This document shows positions 55,522 through 64,000 of a stretch of 64,000 nt of DNA, in pieces (the first letter of the stretch is position 1; every line of letters starts with the position of its first letter). A program made the translations under genes and the position numbers. Origin of the DNA: Tiliqua scincoides (lineage: Eukaryota; Chordata; Lepidosauria; Squamata; Scincidae); NCBI RefSeq assembly GCF_035046505.1, contig NC_089821.1:172005531-172069530 (forward strand), written 5' to 3'. A model generated the notes under the pieces. The model ran no database searches, had not been told where the DNA came from, and was given only the letters and a program-made list of their open reading frames with translations.

Positions 55522-55906
55522 GGGGGGGGGTATTCCTCAGCTGATTGCTTATCATATGAAACATAATATAGTATAATATAATATTTCAATAATAATATAA
55601 TAAGGTAGTATAAAGTTATAATATAATAATACAATACACATATTATTTCATATTTGCTTTCTCATATGAACAACCTTCATGGTATTAATTTCAGTTTTTT
55701 TTTAATTCTCAGTTAACTTTTTCCTGCATTTTTGCACTTACCTATCAGTTTCCATTTTCAATTTAATTCAAAAACCTTTATTAGGCATTAAAGTTTCCAT
55801 TTTCTTTATCCTTTCTTCTCCACATTTAGAAATGAGGTCTCCTTTTTAATGTCACTCTATCTATGCCTACTCCCTGACACATTAAAGGGTGAAAAATGAA
55901 GTGGTC
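54745..55906. other. Unassigned AT-rich DNA with simple repeats
   Basis: A run of about 30 T followed by 10 G lies at 55491-55530, and an ATAATATAAT-type tract at 55560-55640. 54800-55300 is repeat-free with no recognised gene. Confidence 0.5.
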
Positions 55907-55914
55907 AGATAGAC

Positions 55915-56232
55915 CAGGGTCTCCAACCTTTTTGGCCAGAGGGCCGCATCAAGTATCTGGCGTGATGTTGAGGGCCGGAAAAAAACATTTAAATATTAAA
56001 TTTAAATAAATAAATTAGAAATAGAACTTAGATGAGTGAAATGAATGAATGGGCTCATTCATTCAACCTCTCTGGCCCTCAGAACACCCTCCAGACACAA
56101 TCAGAGCACAGTTCTGGTCATGATCAGTTGAGTGGGCCAGAGACTTTCAGAGGACAAGAGGTTGACTGCGGGCCAGAAAGAGGCTTACTGCGGGCTGCAT
56201 CTGGCCCCCAGGCCGGGGTTTGGAGACCCCTG
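55915..56232. mobile_element. Non-autonomous hAT element, 318 bp
   Basis: Ends CAGGGTCTCCAACC and TTTGGAGACCCCTG. Flanks AGATAGAC (55907-55914) and GAATAGAC (56233-56240) agree at six of eight positions. GAGGGCCGCATCAAG and GGGCTGCATCTGGCCCCC are subterminal. Confidence 0.85.
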
Positions 56233-56240
56233 GAATAGAC

Positions 56241-57133
56241 CATGCCACTTCAAACCGCAGGTTAGGGAGAATTCAATTTTGGACACCTCTCCATTTGAAA
56301 AACTCCCTGCTGACAGAATGCTAGTAAACAGGGAGAGAGGTTGCTTTATATCTCAGTCCTTTGCCAGATATGCTAGCTTTCTATTTTTGGGGAGTTTTTT
56401 TTTTTTTTAAATGTGGAAGAATGTTGGAAACTGGAATCCCCCATCCAGAGGCGAACGTGGGACGGGCCATTCTACCAACCCCCACTCCCAATTCTGGGGT
56501 ATATCTATGCCAATCTGCAATTGCCATTTTCTGTGATTTTATTTGGTTTCTTCTGTCCCTTCCATGCCTTTTCATTCGTAAATTGAAATTTGTAGGAGTT
56601 ACTCAATTGTAAACATGCACATCCATGTTCATGTATTTGCTTCTTTGGAAGCTAAAGTGGGACAGGCACTTTTTAATCAGAATTATAGACAACTCCCCCC
56701 CCCCCCCAAAAAAAATCCCCATCCCTGGAAGATAAAAATCTTAACTGTTCCTCAAAAAAGTAAACACAGATGGGGTCTGGCAGACTTCCCTTGGGAAGGC
56801 ATTCCAACTTACGTGTACCAAATAGTGCTGCTAACTCTGAAGCAATTTCTGAGATTTTCCCCCCCCCAACCTGATACAATGTTGGAAATTTCAAGAGGCC
56901 CTTGTTAAAATCTCTGGGATTGCTTTCAATAGTCACCTCAATGTTGATGGTGATTTCTAGAGATTCCAGACCAGTCCTGGGCAATTGGCCACCACAGTAC
57001 CAAAGCACCTCGTCTTTTGTGGCCACCTGCTAACAGACAACAGTCCTGGAGCAGCTTTCAAAGTTTGACCTCAATATTTAGACAGGATTGTGTAAGTCTT
57101 GAGATCCTTCTTAGGCATATATGACACCTTTTC
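56241..57133. other. Unassigned DNA
   Basis: Mononucleotide runs (T at 56395-56408, C at 56695-56707) and no recognised gene or element. Confidence 0.5.
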
Positions 57134-57415
57134 TTCTAGGCCAGGGGTGGGCAACCTTAAACATTCAAAGAGCCATTTGGACCCGTTTTCCGGAGAAAAG
57201 AAAACTTCTGGAGCCACAAAAGCCTCTTGACATCTAAAATGAAGATAACAATGCATATATAGTTTTTTTAATCTTTATGCTATGTATAAAAAAAACTATA
57301 GTGTGTTAAAATCAATGGGATTTCATTTGACTCCAAAGTAAAGTCAGGGGAGGGGAAAAAAACCCTACAGATGCTGCTTTGCGCTGAATCGAAGCAATGG
57401 GAAGACTTATGCAGG

Positions 57416-57695
57416 CTTACTCAGAAGTAAGCGCCTCTCTGATTTCCATGGGGCTTCCTCCTTAGTCAGTGTGTGTAGTATTAGGATCGCATCCTCCACC
57501 CTCAGACTTCTTTAGGGAAGTCTGCCCTGTTGGTTTCAGAGGGACTGACTTCCATGCTCAGGCGCAATGACCAGGAGAGAAATCGCACGAAGGCCAGAGG
57601 GGCTGATTCCGGAGTCGGCTCCCAATCCTAAGCACTCAGAAGTAAGTCCCATTCAGTTCAATGGGGTTTACTCCCAGGAAAGTGTGCACTCCCTG
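57416..57695. repeat. Two palindromic-repeat copies inside the hAT
   Basis: CTTACTCAGAAGTAAGCGCC (57417) with a decayed right half, and AGCACTCAGAAGTAAGTCCC, TTCAATGGGGTTTACTCCC (57635-57690). Confidence 0.65.
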
Positions 57696-58002
57696 CAGGC
57701 ACACTCCAGGGAGCTCCAGGGTCGGTCACCCCATCTCTTCTGCAGTGGGGGGGGGCAACATTAAGGCAAAGGGCGTAATGAAGCCTGCCAGACTCAGAGG
57801 GATGGAGCCAAAGGATCCCCCTGCCTGCTCTGTGCCGGGGGGGGGGAACGGCGCCAGGGTGAGAAGAGCCCAGCCTGGGTGCAGGGGAGGCGCACGCGCA
57901 CCTCGGGCTGAGCACTCCAAGTTGCGGGGAGGGGTCGGAGGAGGCTTTGGAGCGCAGCTTATCTGCCTCAGAAATGCCTTTGTATTTTTACATAGTAATT
58001 AG

Positions 58003-58047
58003 TTTAGCAAAGAGGGTGACAGAGAGGCGCTCTGTCACCCCCTTTGC
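58003..58047. repeat. Strong hairpin inside the hAT
   Basis: GCAAAGAGGGTGACAGAG and CTCTGTCACCCCCTTTGC are near-perfect inverted arms separated by a few bases. Confidence 0.85.
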
Positions 58048-58545
58048 CACTTTCACCCGCCCTTCCCCGCTGAGCCCATGTGCCACCAGCTCTCCCTGCC
58101 TGGCCACAGGGGTCCCTGCAAAGCGCCCCCTGCGCCTGCCACTAGCGGCCCTGTCCCGCGGTTCAGCCCCCTGCCGCTGCAGGGAGAAGGAAGGAAGGGC
58201 GCAGGGAAGAGGTGCCCGGCTGCTCCCCCCCGCGCCTGCTCGCAGTGGGGCGCCTGCGGGTGCCTGCTCGCAGTGGGGCACAGAGAGCAGGTGCAGGAGA
58301 GTGCCACTGCCCTGCCTGCCGAAGGAGCTGCTGTGGGCAGGGCGGCGCCCCGACCCCACACTCACCAGCCGCCAGTGCCCGCAGCACATTGTGCCAGAGA
58401 GAGGCTCCCTCGGGGCTGGGCTGGCTGGGTGGCAGCCATGGGGAAGGCGCTCCGCTTCCAGCCCCCACTTGGGAGCCGCAGCAGACTGCTGAAAGAGCCG
58501 CATGCGGCTCTAAAAACACAGGTTGCAGACCCCAGTTCTAGGCCA

Positions 58546-58775
58546 TATCTGTAGCCACAGATCTGTACTTTTAACAAGCTACTATGTATATTCTTTTAAC
58601 AATGCTAGGAAATAGGGCTTACTCCTGGATAAGCGTGGGTAGGATTGCAGCCTAGGATTGCTAAAATTTTCCTGCTTGATGATGTCACTTCCGGTCATGA
58701 TATCATTTCCGGTGGGTCCTGACAGATTCTCATTCTAAAAAGTGGATCCTGGTGCTAAAAGTTTGAGAACCACTG
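58546..58775. mobile_element. hAT-derived 3' part (TCACTTCCGG type)
   Basis: CAGATCTGTACTTTTAACAA, a decayed palindromic repeat (CTTACTCCTGGATAAG), GATGATGTCACTTCCGGTC and the end AAGTTTGAGAACCACTG. The order matches 60205-61102. The left end is missing or lies beyond the inserted 57142 element. Confidence 0.65.
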
Positions 58776-59990
58776 CTTTATTGGCTTACTTTCTCTTCAC
58801 TGGGCAGTTAGTATTTCTGTGACCATTGTGAAAGAAGGAAAAGGTACCCGTAGGTGGAGGTGATGATGGTGGTTTTTGGCCTTGTTGACTTTCCACCATG
58901 GCCATGGCCTTCCCATCTCTTCTCCTCTTTGTCATAAGAGGTTTATCTTTCCAACACTGTGAATTAGATTCTGTTGAAGGATAATGACTGACCCAGGCTA
59001 CCTGTGGCTGATTGGGGATTTGAACCTGGGTCTCCCCAATCATAGTCCCATAACACTTTAATAACTTCACCACACTGGATGTCTGCTACAAACACTGTGC
59101 TACAACTAGCATGTTGCATGTATGCTGTTTCAAATGTGGACTACTATAAGGGTGGTATGTGCAAGTGGACACATGGCATGATGTATTCTATACGAAAGCA
59201 CTCTAGCCTCCTTGTCCCAAAGTAGTTAGTTATGTATTTAGCTGCAAATTCTATGTAATATTTTATTTATTTTTATGGAAGTAACCCAACAACTCTGATA
59301 ACAGTTTGCTGTTTATATGGTCCTGCTCTGTTTAATATTTTTTTTTCAGAAAGAAATTATCTGCCTTAAAGAATTTGAGATAATTTGGGACCTGGATGGG
59401 AAAGATGAGCTGAGCTGCTAAAAGGTGTGAAAATGACCAAACTATTTCCAGATGCTTGCCTGAGATGAGTCCTTGTAATTGAATCATGTCTTTGCATGGT
59501 CCATGATTGCATTAGTGTTGAATTCATGCATAATGACATTACTTGTAATAAGGTTCACAGCTAACACACTTTTCACTGTCAATTCTTTTAGCTTTGATTT
59601 TTCACTATGCTACAGTGCCTCGTTTTTGTAAGGAAGGACTTGCAAAGTGCTTTTTGCAATGGCCTCCTGATAGGACTTGTCCTTGTCTACCCCAGTATAG
59701 TAGCATTTCTCAGTTGCAGATCTGGCCCCTGTGCTGCCCTGGGGCAGAGGACTGCAACATGCCAACCATCCCACAGCACACAGCCACTCCCCTCCAGGGG
59801 TACTTCCAGAGCCTTGCACAATGTTCCTAGGAGCTCCAAAAGCCTTCTGAGTTCTCTGATGAAAACTGGAAGTACTGATTACGGGTGCTCTGGAGGCCTC
59901 GGGCTTTCAGAGCGCCCACAGATGTAGTGTGGAGATTCACCTGCCCGTGGGAAAGCTCTGGAGGGTAGGCAGACGCATGGCAGGTGGAGG
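58776..59990. other. Unassigned DNA
   Basis: GAAGGATAATGACTGACCCAGG and GATTTGAACCTGGGTCTCC (58975-59035) resemble a decayed minus-strand tRNA-type SINE, at low confidence. No gene recognised. Confidence 0.4.
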
Positions 59991-60014
59991 CAGCAGCGGC
60001 GCCTGGGGTTTTTG

Positions 60015-60066
60015 CCCAGGACCCCTGGGACCGCCGGGACCCCCGGGATCACCCCCGGGACCGCCA
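60015..60066. repeat. GGGACCGCC imperfect tandem repeat
   Basis: Short repeats of GGGACCCCC, GGGACCGCC and GGGATCACC, following a GGCGCCTGGGGTTTTTGCC motif shared with 13974. Confidence 0.75.
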
Positions 60067-60069
60067 TGG

Positions 60070-61102
60070 GCATTTCTCAAACTGTGGGTCAGGACCCACT
60101 AGGTGGGTCATGAGCCAATTTCCCCATTAATTTCAATCTGTATTTTATATTTAATATATTAGGCTTGATACTACCATGGTATGTGACTGCATTTGGGGAA
60201 ATATTACAGATCTGTACTTTGAACAGACTACTGTGTACATGCATTGAACAATAATGGTTACCTGGGGCTTACTCCTGGGTAAGCTTGAATAGAATTGCAG
60301 TCTTTGGGAAGTCTGGGAAATTTTTTTAAACAGATCAGCAACTGCTTGGGAGGGTTAGGAAGATGGTTCTTTATTTTAAATAATTTTTAAACTTATACTT
60401 ATTGTAAACTTTCAATTTACTGACTTGTAGCAGTGCAATGCTACTTGGGAAGCACCCAGGGTTTAGAACTTTGGTGCCTGAATGAGAGTGCTAAAAGCAG
60501 AAGCACTCTGAGGGTTTGAAAGTTAGAACTAGAGCAGCAAGGAGTCAGAGCAATGAATGAGACACAGCAGACATTCAGAGGGTTGATGCAGGGAGAGCTA
60601 AGCCGGAAATAGGACGGTATGAGATTGAGAGAGAAGTCCGTTGTCCCGGCTAGCTTCCTCAGACTTTTATTCATTCTCAAAACACATGATGACACTAGGG
60701 GAAATTACTGAAGGTTGCTGAAATCTGCACTGCTAAGAAACCTGCTGGCTCTGGCAATACACATTCCTGAGATATGCGCTTCTTCATAACATCCTCTGTT
60801 TACAGGCTCTGGGCGAAGACTCAGCAACTGGCCCACTCTGGTGTGCCTGAGTGGGGGGGGGGGGCAGCAGGTTTGCCTGCCTACCGGTTGCCATGTTACC
60901 AAGGCTAAGCTCAGCGCCTGTGCATTTTCCTACACTGACTTAATTAAATTTTGTCTTATGGGGTGATAAAATTTTTCCTACTTGATGATGTTGCTTCTAG
61001 CCATGACATCACTTCCAGGTTAATGGTATCACTTCCAGTGCGTCCTGACATATTGTCATGCTAAAAAGTGGGTCCCAGTGCTTCAAAGTTTGTGTATCAC
61101 TG
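60070..61102. mobile_element. Older hAT-like element, interrupted
   Basis: Left CATTTCTCAAACTGTGGGTC and right TTTGTGTATCACTG are decayed hAT ends. GTCAGGACCCACTAGG and TTCCAGTGCGTCCTGACA are subterminal. It has the same order as 58546-58775 but with about 600 bp of extra, unassigned sequence (about 60340-60960), probably inserted. No duplication found. Confidence 0.55.
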
Positions 61103-61630
61103 CAGTATACACCTGGGAGTATCTTCAATGGAAGAAAATATGTATTTCCCCTTTCATGCCTCTGAAATGGTTGAGTGTAGCATATGCAGAAGCACATAAA
61201 GGCTTAGTGAACATTGGCAACTGCAGGCACACCTGCTTTGGCCAGAACACATTCTGAGCCACGACCTTGTTCACTGCCTTTTACCTAGTGAACAAGATGA
61301 GATAAGGAAGCGGTCAGACCTAGGAATGTGTTGTAGTCAGCTAGAGCCAGCTAGTGTTATCTCTAACCAAAAGTAACTCCACTTGCTTGGGAGTCAGTAA
61401 AAGGCTTGGTGGAGGCTGGTCAAGGATCTATTCCAGCTTCCGGCTTCCCCCCTGCATCTACTTCTAAATCCTGGCTGCCGTCTCTTCTTTTCTGCCTCTT
61501 TGACTCCTTGCTGCTCCAGTTCCTTCCCTCAACCCTCAGAGTGCCTCTGCTCCTTGCACTCCATCAAGCAACAAGGCTCTAAGCCTTGTGTGCTTCCCAA
61601 AGCAAAGTAGCGTTGCTACAGTTGAGAACT
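61103..61630. other. Unassigned DNA
   Basis: No gene or element recognised. Confidence 0.5.
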
Positions 61631-61633
61631 TGA

Positions 61634-61812
61634 GGGCCTAGTCCTATCCAACTTTCCAGCACCAGTGCAGCTGCAGTGGAGCCCAGAGGTAAGGGAACAG
61701 ATGTTCCCATTCTTTGAGGAGGCCTCTGTGACTACCTGCCCACCACAGGATGCAGTGCATGCCCCATTGGCACAGCTGCACCGGGACTGGAAAACTGGAT
61801 AGGCTTGGGCCC
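61634..61812. mobile_element. Harbinger-like MITE, 179 bp
   Basis: Ends GGGCCTAGTCCTATCCAACT and (reverse complement) GGGCCCAAGCCTATCCAGTT, with TGA on both sides (61631-61633, 61813-61815). Same internal order as the copies at 48909 and 29637 (AAGGGAACA, GAGGCCTCTGTG). Confidence 0.8.
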
Positions 61813-61815
61813 TGA

Positions 61816-62499
61816 ATAAATTGTTTGTAGCACAGTCCAGCAGAAAGCATTTGCCTTCAGCTCTTATTTGTAGTGTGGAGACACATTGGCTTATAAAACT
61901 TAATTTTAAATTAAGAGTCGGTGGCTTACCTCTTTGCTCAAGTCATAAAACTGGTTGTGAACGTTCATATTAAATGAATGAATTCATAAAAATAAAAGCA
62001 CTGTCAGGATGAATGCCAACATGCAGAGCTTAGCCTGTTTCTAATCCAGTGTCCATGTGTTGAAGAGGAGTGTTCAGACTGGGAAACTGAGCAACATACT
62101 AGGATCTCTGTTTCTGCAGACACTTGGAATGTTCCCAGATTGTTCCAAGTGAGGGATGTGGTGAGCTGGAATCCTTTAATAAAAGGAATGTGTAGGTAGA
62201 AACAATTTTGAATTTCTATATCTTGCTTCTGACCTCACCTCCATGCTTTCCCTGTTTTGTGCTTGTCCTTTTTTCTTCAGTAAATCTTTTATGTATTTTA
62301 AAAGCATCCTGTCTGTCAGGTAAAGGACACAAGCAAAGAGTGTATTTTGCCTTCTCGCTGTCTGAGACACTCTTTTGGCTAAGTACTACAAGGGTTTGGG
62401 TTGTGCGTGTGAGCAATGACAGCCAGGCAACCTGAGCCTCCCTACGTGACCTCCAACCTGGCCATGTGAACTGAAGTGCCCAGTGGACTGGCACATGTG
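61816..62499. other. Unassigned DNA
   Basis: No recognised gene or element in about 680 bp. Confidence 0.5.
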
Positions 62500-63380
62500 A
62501 TTCTCAGCAGGTTTGCCAATCAAAACTTTAGATATAGGCTGATGGGTTCTGAGCTGTCTGTGTCAGATCAGGAGAGAGATCTTGGGGTGGTGGTGGACAG
62601 GTCGATGAAAGTGTCGACCCAATGTGCGGCGGCAGTGAAGAAGGCCAATTCTATGCTTGGGATCATTAGGAAAGGTATTGAGAACAAAACGGCTGATATT
62701 ATAATGCCGTTGTACAAATCGATAGTAAGGCCACACCTGGAGTATTGTGTCCAGTTCTGGTCGCGGCATGTCAAAAAGGATATAGTGGAAATGGAAAAGG
62801 TGCAAAAGAGAGCGACTAAGATGATTACTGGGCTGGGGCACCTTCCTTATGAGGAAAGGCTACAGCGTTTGGGCCTCTTCAGCCTAGAAAAGAGACACCT
62901 GAGGGGGGACATGATTGAGACATACAAAATTATGCAGGGAATGGACAGAGTAGATAGGGAGATGCTCCTTACACTCTCACATAACACCAGAACCAGGGGA
63001 CATCCACTAAAATTGAGTGTTGGGAGAGTTAGAACAGACAAAAGAAAATATTTCTTTACTCAGCGTGTGGTTGGTCTGTGGAACTCTTTGCCACAGGATG
63101 TGGTGATGGCGACTGGCCTGGATGCCTTTAAAAGGGGATTGGACAAGTTTCTGGAGGAAAAATCCATTACAGGGTACAAGCCATGATGTGTATGCGCAAC
63201 CTCCTGATTTTAGAAATGGGTTATGTCAGAATGCCAGATGCAAGGGAGGGCACCAGGATGCAGGTCTCTTGTTATCTGGTGTGCTCCTTGGGGCATTTTG
63301 GTGGGCCGCTGTGAGATACAGGAAGCTGGACTAGATGGGCCTATGGCCTGATCCAGTGGGGCTGTTCTTATGTTCTTATG
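62500..63380 (+). mobile_element. CR1 LINE, 5'-truncated, with intact C-terminal ORF
   Basis: An open frame running to TGA at 63184-63186 encodes the C-terminal part of the CR1 reverse transcriptase: ERDLGVVVDRSMK, YKSIVRPHLEYCVQFWS, VQKRATKMITGL, RLQRLGLFSLEKRHLRGD and FFTQRVVGLWNSLPQ blocks in the usual order. The palm catalytic motifs and endonuclease lie upstream and are missing through 5' truncation. A ~195 bp 3' UTR ends in TTCTTATGTTCTTATG. No stop occurs within ~220 codons, suggesting a fairly young insertion. The start codon used by a frame finder (62476) is flanking DNA. Confidence 0.93.
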
Positions 63381-64000
63381 TTAACTATGAGCTATTTTGC
63401 TTCTGCTGCCAGGTGACAATTTTTATGTTAAATCTACCTAGGGGTTACATTAAGGGGAACAGAGAGAAAAGGGAATGAAAAGGAGGCTCACCAAAACACT
63501 ACACAGTATGCCAATCCCCTACTGTTTTTCTTTTCTACTTTCCATGTAGAGACAGTTGCCTAAATGCAGAGAATGTTCATATCACTAATAACTGCTTTGC
63601 CAATCTCATAGGTTTCCTACCAGTGAGGACTCCTTTGTTTGTTTCCAAGAAAGAGATCAGATCCTCTCACAAATTTACTTGTGTGTGCAGATATTACAGC
63701 TCCCCTCCTTTAAATGGGCAAAAATATGCAGGACTTTCTGGGTTGAGAAGACAGGCTCTATTGTGTGAGACCCAGACTTTGAAACACTTTGTAGAGCTGC
63801 ATTAGGGTAGCTCAACTTTCCCTACAAAGAGCCTCATATGTCCCAATCAGTAGACAAACCTTTTAGCAGCCTAATAACAATATTATCACTGGCTAATAGC
63901 TGCAGTTCAAGCCTCCAGTTAATGACACAGGAGGGCCTGGTCAAAAAGTTGGCATGGCAACCCTGTCTTCTAATCCAAAGAAACCAGCATGTAATCCACA
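63381..64000. other. Unassigned DNA
   Basis: No recognised gene or repeat up to the window end. Confidence 0.5.

Larger units (their letters stand above)
57142..58535. mobile_element. Large non-autonomous hAT element, 1.39 kb
   Basis: Ends CAGGGGTGGGCAACC and GGTTGCAGACCCCAG, with an exact 8 bp duplication TTCTAGGC (57134-57141, 58536-58543). AAAGAGCCATTTGGACC near the left and GAAAGAGCCGCATGCGGCTC near the right are typical subterminal regions. The right two-thirds is very GC-rich with overlapping frames on both strands and no transposase domain. Copies of the palindromic repeat lie at 57416 and 57625. Confidence 0.92.

Noticed and set aside
57947-58554. 181-, 171- and 158-codon frames in a CpG-rich block, resembling a CpG-island first exon
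   Set aside because: The block is inside a hAT element with exact 8 bp duplications. The frames overlap on both strands and lack domains.

Overview
This 64 kb window is vertebrate genomic DNA, most likely from a squamate reptile (probably a lizard). The evidence is its repeats: Sauria-type tRNA SINEs, CR1 LINE 3' ends with a TTCTTATG-repeat tail, a 5S rRNA-derived SINE, many short hAT elements, and a quasi-palindromic ~80 bp repeat that I associate from memory with squamate genomes. I found no convincing host exon, tRNA gene, functional rRNA gene or CRISPR array. The window reads as intergenic or intronic DNA filled with transposable elements.

Layout. 1-17.9 kb: scattered 5S-derived SINEs (349, 3982, 6309, 9156), a LINE 3' end (1620), hAT elements (2179, 5583, 7537), a CR1 tail (11790) and a tRNA-type SINE (17162), separated by plain unannotated DNA. 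17.9-24.9 kb: a GC-rich Ngaro-like tyrosine-recombinase retroelement (DIRS order) with split direct repeats in the order A1 - internal - B1 - A2 - B2. It has reverse transcriptase, RNase H-like, recombinase-like and SGNH-hydrolase-like regions and is a broken fossil. 24.9-35 kb: a 5'-truncated LINE (27115-28149), then a nest of SINE, palindromic repeat, MITE and hAT (29.5-30.7 kb), and two more hATs. 35.2-37.7 kb: a 2.5 kb element with Tigger-like inverted ends, holding a 132 bp minisatellite and an inserted hAT. 38-64 kb: further 5S SINEs (38699, 41634), an interrupted SINE (40.3 kb), palindromic-repeat clusters (44.6-45.9 kb), a long repeat-poor stretch (46.7-48.9 kb), six or more hATs, GC-rich inverted-repeat elements and a CR1 LINE 3' half (62500-63380).

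How the parts fit. The 5S SINE and the truncated LINE end in the same ~33 bp tail, which can form an AGTCT/AGACT hairpin with a UUCG-type loop. This suggests that the LINE machinery moves the SINE. Thirteen hATs have recognisable 8 bp target-site duplications, and four MITEs of ~179 bp have 3 bp duplications. No transposase gene is visible, so all of these DNA elements are non-autonomous here. Nested insertions give a relative insertion order. All thirteen LINE and 5S-SINE insertions lie on the plus strand, which is unusual.
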